Positions 12,334 through 25,109 of a stretch of DNA of 64,000 bases are shown one piece after another. Origin of the DNA: Cladocopium goreaui (taxonomy: Eukaryota; Sar; Dinophyceae; Suessiales; Symbiodiniaceae); the NCBI GenBank assembly GCA_947184155.2, contig CAMXCT020000518.1:166416-230415 (forward strand), in the 5' to 3' direction. Under the pieces are notes generated by a model, which saw nothing but the letters and a program-made list of their open reading frames with translations, had not been told where the DNA came from and made no database searches. The first letter of the stretch is position 1. Each line of letters opens with the position of its first letter. The position numbers were made by a program, and so were the translations under genes.

Positions 12334-12589
12334 GTGAGTCCAACGGAGTCAACGGAGCCGAAAAAAAAGTCGACTCCCATGGGTTGCGCTCGCTCAGCCC
12401 ATGGACAATCACCTCAAATGGCTAATGCGATCAATTGTTGAGACCTCAGAGTTGTGCTGCAGTTGGTCAAATGCTACTGGTGCAATGCCTTGGAAGTCAT
12501 TTTTTGGAACATTTTGGCACCTTTCATATAAGATTTTTTGGAACCACTATGACTCTGCAGAGTCTGCAGAGTGTCTTCTTTTTTGGGGT

Positions 12590-12670
12590 TTCCCAAAATG
12601 GGAGATGCCCAAAACCATAGGTTTCAATACTAAAATGGTCCGTTGGATGATTTGGGGTTACCCCATTAGA
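12590..12670. repeat. repeat family C copy 2
   Basis: Contains CCATAGGTTTCAATAC, GGTCCGTTGGATGATTTGG and GGTTACCCC, collinear with copy 1. Confidence 0.6.
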
Positions 12671-12697
12671 TACTCACACTAAGATCTTGCGACCAAG

Positions 12698-13805
12698 GTG
12701 CATTATGGCCATGAAAAGAAGCCAGGTGCAGCGCGGTACCTGAAAGAGGCCCCAAGCCACCTCCAAGCCGCAGCTGCTGCAAAACAGTAACTCTTGGGTG
12801 TATGGTAGATATAAATAGATATAACATGATATATGATATAAGTATAATTAGTATGTAACCATAGTCGGCTTATATCTGTTTCACTGGTTTAGTTGAATAG
12901 TATAACTATATATATATATATATGCAGTATTAATGGGCTGGACAGAAACCAAAAGCTTCACGAATCATGAATCAGGGCCCCCTGGCTGGCGATTCGGACC
13001 CACCCGGTCCAGCCGGTCCAGCCGGGTGCTGCAGGTAGCCGAAGCTTTCCTGGATTGCCAAGCAGTTCAGGCCCGGGTGGTCGAACGAGTCGGCCTGGAA
13101 CTGCTGGGAGTCAGCCAGATGCTCAGGGACGGCCAACCTCCTTGACCTGTTACCTGGTTATAGTTGAGTTGTTTGTACCAACTTGGCTATCTCAACTAAA
13201 AGCCCACCTTTGTAGGGCTTTTATATGGGATTTTAAGAATTAAAGATATGGGAATTTCTAGGTAGATGTAAGATGATATATGATATATGCGATACGTGGA
13301 CCATGAGTTTAACATAGTTTAACCCGTGAATTGAGCTTTTAATGGGATTATGATTTGAGAATCAATGATTCACGAGTTTTTTCATGAGGCTTTAAACTAT
13401 CCTAGATATGAGGATGTAATTGACAAATGACGGTTGATTGGTTAATATAGGGGGTGTACTGTTAACCTGACTGTTTTCTTTTGCATATTTTTATAATAAC
13501 TCATTTTACACGGATGCCACTATTTACCAACCAAAGCAAAGCGATGGTGATGTGCTTTCCATTCATCCAGTTGGAGCGGCAACTTCTAAAAGGTATGATT
13601 CCAGCTTTTAGCTTGACAGTTTGTAGTGATTTGTAGTGTATATATACATATATATTTATAGTCTACCTTTCATTATCCATATAATATACTTCACCATGCC
13701 ATAGATCTTTGTATAATATATGTTTATCAACTGATTTCACTGCCACGCAATGCGCAAGTTTGGCGATGCTGAGGTCAAGATTTCAAAGGCCTCGTTCGAG
13801 CGATG
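12698..13805 (+). CDS. four-exon chain, unknown protein
   Basis: Exons 12698-12778, 13035-13127, 13537-13592 and 13759-13805. Donors are GC, GA, GT and GT with AG acceptors, and all phases join. The protein reads KKPGAARYLKEAPSHLQAAA, then VAEAFLDCQAVQARVVERVG, then SDGDVLSIHPVGAATSK, then a basic stretch (RSRFQRPRSS). It is mostly helical and hydrophilic. No domain was recognised, and both ends of the gene are open. Confidence 0.4.
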
Positions 13806-13838
13806 GTGGGTGACTATAAGGCGAAAGCCTGAGTGCTT

Positions 13839-15122
13839 GCATCATGTGACTTTGGCTATCATGATGATATACCCTCCTGTCCTCCTGTATATAAACGTTT
13901 ACATAAATGTAGAAAACCATTTGTAGATCATGTTCCTATGCTTTCCTATTGAAACCCATGGGTCATGTGCTTTCCACATCTTTGTAAAAACCCTCGCAAA
14001 AATCCGTCCCGTCTCCCAATGTGAGTCGATTGGAACCATAAGTTTCCTGCATGTGTGTGATTCAAAATGGTTAAATTAAATTGTATTTCTGTTAAAGATG
14101 TTTTCCCATAATTTCATATAATTTCATAGTTCAGTTTCACCATAGAAATAGTAAACGCAACATTTCTATCCCATGTACTTCAACAACACAGTTGTCCCAT
14201 GGTTTCCAGATGTTTTCCCTGCTTTTCGCATGAGTTTTTCGACACGTGGCGACATTGGCCAGGTGATGGCCATCAAGATGCTGGCGATCGATCATCTCAG
14301 CCGTGGGGTGGTGAGTGACGATGGTTTCTCGACGCTGGACATCTTCCAAGATTAAAAATCTTGGGGACTAGCCATGAAAAAAAATAGGAACATGTTGGGT
14401 ACTTTTCATAAAATCAACCAGTATTGAAAAACTATCAGAAATATGAATTTGACATAATTTGACTATATAACCATCAAAACTATGAATTCAACTATCCAAC
14501 ACCATGAAAAAAAAGAATAACCCTGAAAAATAGGTATTTCATCAGGTAGATTGTGGAAATGGTCAGAAATCGAATCTGAAATATGTGAAGAAAGCTTATC
14601 GAAAACGTTTTGGGCTGACAGGAAACGAATAAACGAAATTGCGGCAACAAGTAAACATGTGGGTGTAAAGCCAACCATATATAATGGAAGGGTGTGTTTT
14701 AACATGGGGTACCACATGGAATCGGGGGCGCTCTATTTTCAGACACAACCACTTCTCTGAAGACAACATGGAATTCCACAAATAAGCAATGTACTCGTAT
14801 GTGTATATCTATATATATATGTATACACATTATACATATGAATATATATATATATACATACATATTCATGGTAGATCAAGGTAGTAAATTGTGGCAAATG
14901 ATGGTAATTGATCCATCAAAACATGGTGGAAGTTCTTCCATGTTGTTTTTTTTTCACGAGAGGGTAAGGATTCAGGGCTCCAAGACACAGATAGACACAG
15001 TATGTACCGAGCGATGCTTCACTGCGGAATTTCTGTCATTTTCGCCGCTTAGTTTGGTGCCATTTGGTGATCCATATATATATATATATGTATACTGTAT
15101 ATATATATATTCATACATATAC

Positions 15123-15155
<33 letters not shown>

Positions 15156-15605
15156 CGTATAATCCACAAACATTGTACCTCGTGATTGATGAGTCTTCTT
15201 TCTGACTACCAAAATTCAGAAGTTTTGATGGTTTGGGCGCGTGTCATACAAACATAGAGCATGTAGATATATAAAGGTTAGTGTGTATATGTGTATATGT
15301 GTATATATATAAGTTAATAGGCGTGTGTACTTTACAACGTGTATGTATGTATATATATATATATATATACATGTTTATATTATGTAATTTTGTATCATGC
15401 ATTTTTTAATATAGTGTATGATGTAATGTAATGTATGTATATATGTATATATGCAAATTACACTACCCATAAATATTTAGTAAAACTATGTAAAACTAAA
15501 TATACAGTAAGCAGCATCAATATTGTATATTACAATATTATACAATCTAATGTATCTATGTGCACCATGATCTCTACTCGTTTTTTAACCTCAAAAACAT
15601 CCCAG
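13839..15605. other. non-coding with TA-rich blocks
   Basis: TA or CATATATA repeats at 14805-14870, 15075-15165 and 15270-15440. A truncated TACCCTCCTG family-A end lies near 13870. Open frames at 14181-14345 exist on both strands but lack decisive splice signals. Confidence 0.4.
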
Positions 15606-15717
15606 GGTCGCAGGCACCGCAAGGTAACCCCACGCACTATGAGAACCGCTTGACGGCCGATTTGGGTAGTTTGGTGGGCCTCAACAAAGACGATATCCGA
15701 CGAGCGGCACCTTGGTG
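15606..15717 (+). CDS. candidate exon
   Basis: Block after a CCCAG acceptor reading SQAPQGNPTHYENRLTADLG and continuing with LVGLNKDDIRRA. A GT donor follows the TGG TGG codons. Unrecognised. Confidence 0.4.
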
Positions 15718-16447
15718 GTGTTTTTTTTTATGCACGTCATCCAGTGGTGTGAAAGAAACAGTTGTGTATGTTTAGTGTTTTTTTTAGAGAATGGTGATAA
15801 AGTCTGTTTGAAACAACTGGTCTTTTTCTGTTTTATTAATAGTAATGACTTAGGTGACTTAGATTTAGCAAACTCATGAAACCTTTTCATATTGCTAACG
15901 TTGCAGTATTTGCTGGTAATCCACAGGAAAGCCTGGTTGTGAAACAATACGGAGAATATGGGGGCGGGTAACCCTTATAGTCCGTAATAAACCTCCAATT
16001 TTGGAGGGTTTATACCAACCATTTGTGATGATATTGGGAATGGTTTATTTCTGGGGTTTACCACATTACTCATGATGAATATTGATGAATTGAATATGAT
16101 GATCATCCACTAACTAGTCAGATCTAATTCCACCTATACATGTTGAAATGAACATCTTTGACTCAAACGATTTGGATGAGTCCCACGCTACAAACCCACT
16201 CAGGACTTGGATGAACATGCCCGCAACAGGTGCGATGCTCAGTGGTTTTTTTTGTTCCAATTTGTTGCTTCGGACGCAGGTGTTTGTTCACAGTGTTTAA
16301 AGATCGCTGTAGATTTGATGTGAATTCTCGGACCCTTGGAGTTTTTTTTCAATATTACTATGCAGTGTTTTTTGTGACAAAAGGTGTTTGGATACCACCC
16401 ATGATCCTACCTTTATTACTGGACCATCTTGACTGATGCATTCATGT

Positions 16448-16555
16448 TACCCTCTGGTAATGACTAACATAGCTATTGAAAATTGTCATTTATAGTGGAT
16501 TTACCCATTAAACATGGTGATTTTCCATAGTTTTTTGTATGTTTACCAGAGGGTA
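16448..16555. repeat. TIR element, family A copy 4
   Basis: Ends TACCCTCTGGTAATGACTAA and GTTTACCAGAGGGTA. The interior matches copy 7 (ATTTATAGTGGATTTACCCA). Confidence 0.75.
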
Positions 16556-16863
16556 ATCACAAACTACTTGGGAACGGGAAGTCGCCGCAGGTTCGGACGT
16601 CTGCATGGTCCCAGTGCAGAGAAGGCAGAACGAGTTTTGTGTTTTTGTGGAGCGCCATGTCAAACTGTGGAAAAAAAAAACAGCTACTGCAAATACTGCA
16701 AATGCCACTCAGGTGTTTATCTGTTTTGATGATTTTTTTATGTTATGTTTTAATGTTTTGATGGTGTTCATATGTTTTGACGATCTATTTTTGATGGATT
16801 TCTCCAAAAAGAGCGGAAAGCACTCTGAGATTGTGAGAAAGATGAGAGTCAGAGACCGTTGAG

Positions 16864-18957
16864 CCAAGGCCGTGCAACGTTTCAAGGAACTGTTTGACAT
16901 CGAAGCCCTTGCGAAGACCTTCTGCAACGAGGTTGGTGCGTTGGTCATCGTTGGTCATCGTTGGTCTGTGCTGGAGATCATGGGAAATATTTGGATGTGT
17001 GTTTTTTTTTGGATAGCACCTAGAAATTTGTTTGTGTCCAACCACTTTTTTTCTGGAAATCTATCCCCATATCCATCCATATCCCACATCCAAAAAACTG
17101 GGGATTTTTGGAAAATGGTGGATTCAACGTTTGACATCGGCGCAGGTGAATAGTTTCAATGAGAACAGCTCCAACGACTCCCTGCCGGGGCAGTTTATGA
17201 AGTGGGCAGATGAGAAGATGACGTTTCTTGGTGCCAAGCGCCGTGCCAAAGTTATTGATTCGAGGGTTATCCTTTGGTAAACTAACAACTAACAATAACT
17301 AACATATAGAACATCACCATTTATAGTATAGGTAAATCATCTATTTCTATGGTCCATTTTATAATGTTCATCCATTTTCCATAGCAAAGTGTTAGTTTAC
17401 TGGAGGCTATCCTGTATGAAGTCAAGGGATTCGCTGAGTTGATCAAGGGCTTATTTTCCCAATGGGAAATGGCCGACGACGGAACACTGTGGAACACATT
17501 TTTGAACACTCTGGAACCTAGAGGGAATATGTTTATATATATATATATATGTTTATGATGTTTTGGTTCAAGCAAATCTAAGTATTGTAGCGAGTGAACC
17601 AGGATATATATATATATATCATTATTTTTCTTAACATATATCATCATATAACCAAGCTTCATTAAGCCTCTGAAAGGCCTGAAATATTTAAGTGGGGCTC
17701 ATCGGATTGCTGCAACTACTTCCAAAAATCAGATACCATCTGGAAATTAAAAAGCAAAGTCATTGGTGGGGAATGGTTGAAATTCCATTGATATTCGGTG
17801 TGTTGAGCATGTCGTAACTATGGATTTTATAGCCAAAAAAAACTGGATTGAGCTGTTTGTCCCATGTTTCCCATCGGCCTGGAACCGTGGGGACGGTATT
17901 TCAATGGATCGCTGTACGGAACATTTACGGATGAACTTCCCATATCTCATTGGAAAAGAACATGGAACAAAAACATGGAGAAAAGCATGGAAAAACCATG
18001 GGTTTCCGGTGAGGATTTTCCCTTCCTCCCATGGCATCCCCATTGCGCTCCTCAGGCAGAAGCACTCCATCTTCGATGAAGAGACCTGTTGCACAGTGGA
18101 CGTTCAGGAGCCACTGGCCATTGCCTTACTGGAGGCGATGAATGCCTGCATATGGCCGCATGCCGTTTTTCGGGAGGTGGTATAAATCTGGAAGAATTCA
18201 TCTTTCAATGTACCAACATTACATACATATATATTTTAATACTATATAATTATATAATCATATATAATCATATATAATCATACATAATCATATATAATTA
18301 ATATAGTCATACATACATATGTATATATATATATATTGCAGTATATGTTGCATATAGATGTTGACTCTTCAGTATACTAAGGTTTCAGTATGGAACCCCC
18401 TTTTGTTCCGGTGAAGATGATTATTGGCGGGCAATTTATGCCAGGAATGTGAATACTGTGGTGGACCCAGTGCCGTAAACCTGGAATTTGGTGATTTTTG
18501 TCAAACCGTTGATTCAATGGATTGGTTTAAGGGAAAAAATACTGGAAAACCCCATATTTACTGGGAAAATCGATGGTTTCCTGTAGATTTTCCCTTAAAC
18601 CAATCCATTGATTGATGGTCTAGTCATATGATCGATGATAGAGATGGCACATCATCCCCTTAAATAGACTTTCGTCTATTTTTCAGGAGGCTTTCGAAGA
18701 AACACCAAGCAGAAAACATCATTGGCTTAACCGCATTATGCCGCAGCAAAATCCGTGCCTTGTTTCAGATACCCACACAGAACCCTGCTTTCGTGACTTG
18801 GACCTATAAAAATGACTTGGGGTCATGGTCGTTGGGTGTTTGAGGCTACGGTACAGGATTGAAAGCTCATTGGCCTCCAAATAAGCCCCTGATTTTGCAG
18901 GTGCTTTTTGCTGGAAAACCAAGCAACGATTGCGGCGAAGAATACCGAGGTGTACAG
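16864..18957 (+). CDS. seven-exon chain, unknown helical protein
   Basis: Exons 16864-16931, 17146-17265, 17406-17524, 18056-18179, 18417-18448, 18687-18767 and 18901-18957, possibly continuing at 19464-19494. All phases join with donors GT, GT, GA, GT, GT, GA, GT and AG acceptors. The exons read KAVQRFKELFDIEALAKTFC, then NDSLPGQFMKWADEKMTF, then LYEVKGFAELIKGLFSQWEM, then ETCCTVDVQEPLAIALLEA, then MIIGGQFMPG, then RLSKKHQAENIIGLTALCRS, then LLENQATIAAKNTEVYR. The protein is soluble and helical, with no recognised domain. The second intron is a TIR element (see 17266-17409). Confidence 0.55.
17266..17409. repeat. family A TIR element acting as an intron
   Basis: The element has ends TATCCTTTGGTAAACTAACA and TGTTAGTTTACTGGAGGCTA and spans 17268-17409. 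The GT donor at 17266 abuts the left TIR and the AG acceptor at 17404-17405 lies inside the right TIR, so the intron (17266-17405, 140 nt) is essentially the element. Both flanking exons are in phase 0. The reading frame across the presumed empty site (a single TA) and the spliced frame have the same number of codons. Confidence 0.7.
18220..18345. repeat. TATAATCA simple repeat
   Basis: Tandem ATATAATCAT units followed by a TA run, within an intron of the 16.9-19.0 kb gene. Confidence 0.85.
18513..18614. repeat. perfect-arm inverted repeat (MITE-like)
   Basis: TCAATGGATTGGTTTAAGGG at the left is the exact complement of the right arm (CCCTTAAACCAATCCATTGA). The spacer of about 60 bp is AT-rich. 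It is a different family from A and B and lies in the intron 18449-18686. Confidence 0.8.
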
Positions 18958-19350
18958 GTGCAAGTACCTTGGGCAGAAAAAAAAAACCACAACAGATAGA
19001 TATGTCTGAAAATGGAGTTCATGGGATTTTTATTTTAATGAGATTCTAACCAGCCAGATGGACATTGAACTATCAAACATGGGGATTTAGCCAAGTGATA
19101 CTGTAAGGGAAGTTGGAAGTGTCTGAGAATGGGGGATAGCACCCAAAATGGCCCGTGAAAATTGGACGATGATGATAAGCAACGGGATTTGGGGATTTCT
19201 CCCCTAAATTTTCAGACAAGCCCAGATCAAGATGGGTGTATCCAAAGTGGGGAAGACCCCAGGGCCCCTTTTCCATGCCATCCCAAATATGAGTCCTTCC
19301 TCAGCGGCAGCACTTCTGGTCAAGGGTTATTGCTGTAAGGACTTCTGTTG

Positions 19351-19442
19351 TACCCTCTGGTAAACTAACATAGCTACGAAACCAAATAGATAATTTCCCT
19401 ATTAAAAACGGCGCTTTTCTCCAGCTATGTTACCCGAGGGTA
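19351..19442. repeat. TIR element, family A copy 6
   Basis: Ends TACCCTCTGGTAAACTAACA and CTATGTTACCCGAGGGTA; 92 bp. Confidence 0.75.
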
Positions 19443-19494
19443 TCAATTATGAAAAGATTGGAGGTTGTTCCCTACCGCTGCAAAGAACGTTGGA

Positions 19495-21548
19495 GTCCTC
19501 TGAAAACTTCAACGCGTCAATAGCTATTGAGGCATGGGTTCTTGCCATGAACCTTCATTTGCAATTTATTTTGGTGTTCACGTAATGGGTCTCAGGTAAC
19601 CAACTGGTTGATAATTATGATATATTGATGCATGACTCTGCATACCAAATAAATCATCAGGTCTTCATATTAGCCACACCCCCATTCTACGGTCCCCTTT
19701 GCATGTGATTTCATCCGTATTCAACCACGATTTCTGGACGTTTCTGGGCGGGATGACTGGATGGGAGACCCAGCCCCAATGCCAGCTCAGAGGTTGCGTT
19801 TCGGGATTTCGTGCTAAGGACCTGTTCAAATTGGAGCTGTGTGCGGTGGTTGCCATGGTTGCCGCCTGAGAAATCAACACTTGGTCACTGCGCTGATTTT
19901 TGGTGCTGATTTTTATGGCTTGGATTAGCCTCCAGTTTCATCCATGGGAAATCGCCGAAGCCAACGGAGGTATAAACAGATATAAACCCTGGGAAGTGCT
20001 GGGAAAATCCATTGATGGTGGAATGGTCCAGCTATAGATTTTCCCAAGCGAGATCTGGGTGGCAGTCCACATCCACTGTTTGGTGGGGAAGGAACCACAT
20101 GGGTCCACAATTGACACACCACTGAGTGACTGACTTTGCAAAAGTCGCAGCCGCTGTCCTTGTGTAGCAACTTGCTTGGATTGCTGTTGTGCTTGACTCA
20201 TATAGAAATCAACCAGCACGCATTGAGCCCCACAGACTTGCGCCCTGAGGACAATCCAAAAGTAGAAGCCAAACCTGCCAAGTCAGCCTGGGAACTCAAG
20301 CTGACTTGCAGCCAAATCGTTGATCATTTGGATTCATGGTAGAATCATCCCAAAATCACGTTATTTCAAAGTGGTGAGTGATCACGAATTCAGCCAGATT
20401 CATCTGTGTTTGTTTGAGTTGGTGTTTATGTCAAGCAGAATGGTACGTTGCGCAAGCATTGGTGCATTGAAAGATGAACAGGAGTCAGACGTGGCTTGCC
20501 TTGGAAAGTCTATTCGCATGGAATGATTGCAATGGCACACGTGTGGAATCAAAAGAATGAATTCAATTGGTAATACGTTCATTTGTTCGGTTGTAACTTG
20601 GTCAGCATCAGTGTTTTTGCAGGTGTCTTTGCATTTTTTCCCCATGTTTGGTTTGGATGGTTTGTCCAATGTCAAATACAGGTGGTGTTTCTTTACCCTA
20701 ATTAGCAAACATGGGATGTTAATAAATGTTAATAATCGTGATCCTAATCCCACTTTTAATAAGGAAAAATATGATAAACCAAGGGATTTTGCGGAGTTTC
20801 CCCTAGATTTTCGGACGAAGCCAGTTGTTTTTGCCCCATCTTTGTGGCTCAAACACCCAGCACGTGCTGAGGCGATGCCAAAGTCAGGGAAGGCGAAGAG
20901 TAGCCTGGCCTTGGGGGTTTCATAAGTCATGGGGGTACCCCCAAATCATCCACTTGGACGGTTGGAAAATTTGTATTGAAACCCATGGAGACCTGGGAAT
21001 CCACGATTTTAAGCGACCCCCACTGGGAGTGTTCCAGCTTCATGTTTTGCTTCTATAGTCGTCTCGATGATCTCGAAAAACTATTATCATCAATGAGAAT
21101 TCTGTGAATTTCCACAACCTCTCCTTTCTCATGGTGACTTTGCCATGCTGATCAGGCTGGTATCAAAAACTTTCTTGGGGGTATCGTTGGGCGTGCTTGG
21201 AGATGCATCATTTTAGTAGGTGGCTGTTTTAGCTATGAAAAAACAGGGATCGTGCATTCCCACGCTTGATTACCGAACAGCTTCCAACTTCTGGTTTCAA
21301 TGCCAAATTTGCGGAATTGTCAACCATACATTTTCAGAACATAACTTTGACTCTTCAAGAATGGATCATTTCCAGAACTATCCAGAATTGTCAATTCACA
21401 TTTGAAAAATCATGTGAAATCCCAAGTTTTCTTTTCCATTCGCATCCCGAGTCGTGATGCAGTCGTGGTCTTTTTAAGGTCCTCCAGGAAAGAAGGCAAG
21501 GACCAAGAGGCCGGAGGAAGCCTTGAACTCTTGGGTTTATGGTAGAGA
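19495..21548. other. mixed non-coding with weak exon candidates
   Basis: Weak open blocks: 20238-20310 (LRPEDNPKVEAKPAKSAWEL, CACAG acceptor) and 20442-20526 (MVRCASIGALKDEQESDVAC with a TGA). Neither joins another exon in phase by eye. A family-C copy lies at 20935-21000. Confidence 0.3.
20935..21000 (-). repeat. repeat family C copy 3 (reverse)
   Basis: GGGGGTACCCCCAAATCATCC and GTATTGAAACCCATGG are the reverse complement of the signature at 9413 and 12590. Confidence 0.55.
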
Positions 21549-21652
21549 TACCCTCTGGTAAACAAACATAGCTATTGAAAATGGCCATTTATAGTGGATT
21601 TTCCCATTGAAAATGGTGATTTTCCATAGCTATGTTAGTTTACCAGAGGGTA
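21549..21652. repeat. TIR element, family A copy 7 (best preserved)
   Basis: Ends TACCCTCTGGTAAACAAACA and GCTATGTTAGTTTACCAGAGGGTA. The whole 104 bp is close to a perfect palindrome centred on AGTGGATTTTCCCATTG. It is useful as a family consensus. Confidence 0.85.
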
Positions 21653-21884
21653 ACGAACTAGTTAATGGCCTGGAGAATTCAACAAGCATCACCGGGCTGG
21701 GCACGTTGTAGGGATTTACTGTAATTATGAACCAGTAGAGTTGCTACGAAACTTCATGGGGAATTGACCGCCATCGGAGTTTAATATACGTACAGTAGTT
21801 TACCCATCAAACACATGGTGAAAATTGCTGATAGATGTTGATTCCCCACCTGCCAGGTGAGGGTTGTTAGATTTTATCACAGCT

Positions 21885-21960
21885 GTTCCGGCTCCTCCTT
21901 CTCCTCCTCCTCCTCCTTCTCCTCCACCTCCTCCTCGTCCTCCTCCTTCTGCCTCCACTT
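21885..21960. repeat. CTC/CCT polypyrimidine tract
   Basis: About 75 bp of CTCCTT and CTCCTC repeats; translations are Ser/Pro or Glu/Gly low complexity. Confidence 0.8.
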
Positions 21961-22017
21961 CCACGTCCACTTCCGCCTTGCCAACTCTTCGCCAATCTCT
22001 TCTCCAACTTCCGCGCG

Positions 22018-22205
22018 CAGTGGGCACTGCTGGACCTCAACTGCCGGCTTCCGATCTGAGTGGGCACGGCTGGACCTCAACCGCAAGGTTCTGAGCGCAG
22101 TGGGCACCGCTGGACCTCAACCAGGGACCTTCCGAGCCCAGTGGGCACCGCTGGACCTCAACCTGGGACCTTCCGAGCTCAGTGGTCACCGCTGGACCTC
22201 AGCGG
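22018..22205. repeat. five tandem units of about 41 bp
   Basis: AGTGGGCACCGCTGGACCTC starts at about 22019, 22059, 22099, 22140 and 22181. Units are 40-41 bp with some divergence between them. GC-rich relative to the surroundings. Confidence 0.8.
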
Positions 22206-22206
22206 C

Positions 22207-22460
22207 CAGATGGAATGCCAGAATATATGCCAGAAAGACTGCCAGAATATATGTCAGATAGACTGCCAGAATATATGCCACATAGAATGCCAAAATATAT
22301 GCGAGCAAGAATGCCACATAGAATGCCAGAATATATGCCAGATAGAACGCCAAAATATATACCAGATAAAATGCTGGAAGATATGCAAGATAGAATATCA
22401 TAATAGATGTTGGATAGAATGTTAGGTAAAATGTCAACATATATGTCCGAATATATGACT
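22207..22460. repeat. 24-bp minisatellite, forward orientation
   Basis: About ten degenerate units built from GCCAGAATATAT and GCCAGATAGAAT. In one frame the 24-bp unit reads as the octapeptide MPEYMPDR, repeated, but this is most likely incidental. Confidence 0.75.
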
Positions 22461-22529
22461 TGAAATGCCAGGGTGGGGATAACTCGAAGTAAAGTTTTTT
22501 TTTTTTTGGGGGGGGGCGGGGAGGTGGTA

Positions 22530-22960
22530 ATATAATATAATATCATATCATATCATATCATATAGTATAATTAATATATTGACACAATATATACATATAC
22601 ATAATATATACATAAATTATCACATAATATATGCAAAAGATGATATCAGATGTACATAATATATACATAAATTATAATTTGACATATACATAATATCATA
22701 ATATGATAAATATAATGCAATATATACAAGATATATATATATATACACATACATAACATGATATAAATATAATATGATGTAAATATAATATATACATATG
22801 TAATATGTTATGAATATAATATAATGTGATATAATATATACATAATATATACATTACATACATACTATACATAATATATACATAATATGATATAAATATA
22901 ATATAATAACGTATAATATGATATAATACAATATAATTTAGTGTAATATACATACCAATT
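22530..22960. repeat. ATATAATATGATATAA simple repeat
   Basis: Over 400 bp of degenerate ATATA, CATA and TGATATAAATATAATA repeats. Confidence 0.85.
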
Positions 22961-24049
22961 CTTTTCAAATCTCGGGGAGAATCATCACCTAAACTATGAT
23001 GAATTACCATGATGGGGGTTATAGTGGTGGGATTTTCCAATGGGCACTGAATAAATGGCTGGTAAATGGATAAATGGTGGGTGAACGGTTGGTAAATGGT
23101 TGGTACTGTAGCTGCCTATGATGTTCCCAACTATTGGGCCACCGGATATATTTTCTGGAGGGCATGTTGAGGAAACAAAGGCCAGTTGCAAAATCATTTG
23201 CTGACTGGATTTCTGCAGTTTGCATGCTATGATCAGCAACTTGTTTGTTGCGTCGATGATTTCTGCATGGCACCGATGGCAGCCTGAAAACGATGGCAGG
23301 TAGTCTGACCGACTTTGGACTGTGAGTTGGCTGCTGTAGTAAGATTTAAGCTTCATGAGCTTGCATGGTTTGACATGGTTTGAAATTGTTTTTGTTTGCC
23401 AATGGACTGTGATTTCAATATGATGTCAATTTCAAACATTTCAAGCATTTTCAGGCCGGATGGTCGTTGTTTGGGGCAGAGCATTAGACCTGGTCGTCGT
23501 ATCAGTGGTATCAAAACTCAGAGAGAAACAGAATGATACAGACCTGGTTTGGTCAACTTAAACTCTTTTTTTGTGAAGGCTCAGGGCTGGGGGCTTTTGT
23601 TTAAATCATGCCCATTCTATGGCGCTTTGCATGATTCAAACAATGGCCCCGCATAGGCAGATCATGCCAGACCACTGTTCTGCCTGTCTTGTATTTTTGA
23701 GCTGGCCACAGTCGAACTGTGCAAGTGAACTGCTTGAAGTTCTTAGGATGGACGTGGATTTTCAACACTGTCTGCGGATGGGAAGTCACACCAAAGGTGT
23801 GGACTGGACACTCAGTGCAGCATCTCTTGGTGTACAGCATAGACTGCTCTTCACTCTTGTTCACAGACTTCTGAGGATGAGGGGTCACTACTGTTGTTGA
23901 ACTTACATTAACTGCCTACTGTTCAAAGGCATGAACAGTTGTACACGAGACTTTTTTGACACTACCTATAGAGTTTCTACGAGTTCCCTCTCATTTTCTA
24001 CACAATTACTTCACTTTGTGTGATCCCCACTGTGGCATATATCCTGACA

Positions 24050-24690
24050 TACCTGTATTCTGACATTCTATCTGACATATATTTATCCTATCTTGCATAT
24101 ATTCTGACATTGTATCTGACATATGTTCTGACGAACTAGTTGATATCCTATTTCACATATATGCCGACATTCTATTTGAGATTTTATCTCACACACAGTT
24201 TGCCATAATTCTATCTGACATGTTATCGAACATAAGTTCTGATATATTAATTGATATATATATATATATACACGTTTATATACGTGTATATAATATATCT
24301 ATATATATATATTCTGGCATTCTATTTGACATAAGTCCGACATATATTCTACCATTTCATTTGGCATTTTGTCCCTCGTGCTACCTGCCATTCTATCTGA
24401 CATTCTATCTGACATACATTTTGACATTCTATCTGACATAAATTATGACATTTTATTTGATATATATATATATACATTATATTCTGACATTCTATCTGAC
24501 ATAAGTCTGACATATATTCTGCAATTTCATCTGGCATTCTGTCCTTCATGTTTTCTGCCATTCTATCTGATGTTCTATTTGACATTCTATCTGACATTCG
24601 TTTTGAAATTCTATCTGACATAAACTCTGACATTCCATCCGCCATACATTTTGACACTTTATCTGGCATTTTATATATATATATAAATAA
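24050..24690. repeat. 24-bp minisatellite, reverse orientation
   Basis: Repeated ATTCTATCTGACAT and ATATATTCTGACAT units are the complement of the 22207-22460 array. Two short TA runs (24245-24310, 24455-24480) interrupt it. Confidence 0.75.
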
Positions 24691-25109
24691 CATGTTATCT
24701 GAGATTCTTCCTCGCATTGTGTCCGCGCCGTTCCGTGTCCGTGTCAGGCGCGATGTTTTGTGAAAATCTATAGACCCTCACCGGGCAGGTGGGGAAAAAC
24801 TGGGGATACCATGGGAATTTCCAGGTATTTTACATGGGTTTTCCTATCAAACATGGGGTTTTCACATCATGACTCATGACATGTTCACACGGCCGAGATG
24901 CTGTCTGATCTCCACACCATGTGCCCTCGTGGCCACGGACCACCAGTTGTCTGCTGCTGACCTCACGGCCGCGGATCGCCTTCGGGGCAATGACCTCTCC
25001 GCAGCTCCAGAGCGTAGTCGTTTGTTGCGGCGATGTCAAGGGGCCACAATTACTGGAGATGGTGACATATGGTAATTAGTTGTTTTCCCAAAGTATGACA
25101 GGGCTTTAT

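Larger units (their letters stand above)
21843..24795. mobile_element. 2.95-kb structure bounded by 22-bp inverted repeats
   Basis: 21843-21864 (TCCCCACCTGCCAGGTGAGG...) and 24774-24795 are reverse complements with one mismatch in 22. Just inside each end is a minisatellite of the same family, in opposite orientations (22207-22460 and 24050-24690), so the two arms could fold together. No transposase was recognised between them. A non-autonomous fold-back element is the simplest reading. Confidence 0.5.

Noticed and set aside
13866-13960. Another family-A element at TACCCTCCTG
   Set aside because: Only one end is recognisable; no matching right TIR found.
22182-22403. Octapeptide-repeat protein (MPEYMPDR)n
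   Set aside because: It comes from a 24-bp minisatellite that drifts out of frame and has an inverted partner at 24 kb.
22018-24690. CRISPR-like arrays
   Set aside because: Units are contiguous and degenerate with no unique spacers; eukaryotic minisatellites.
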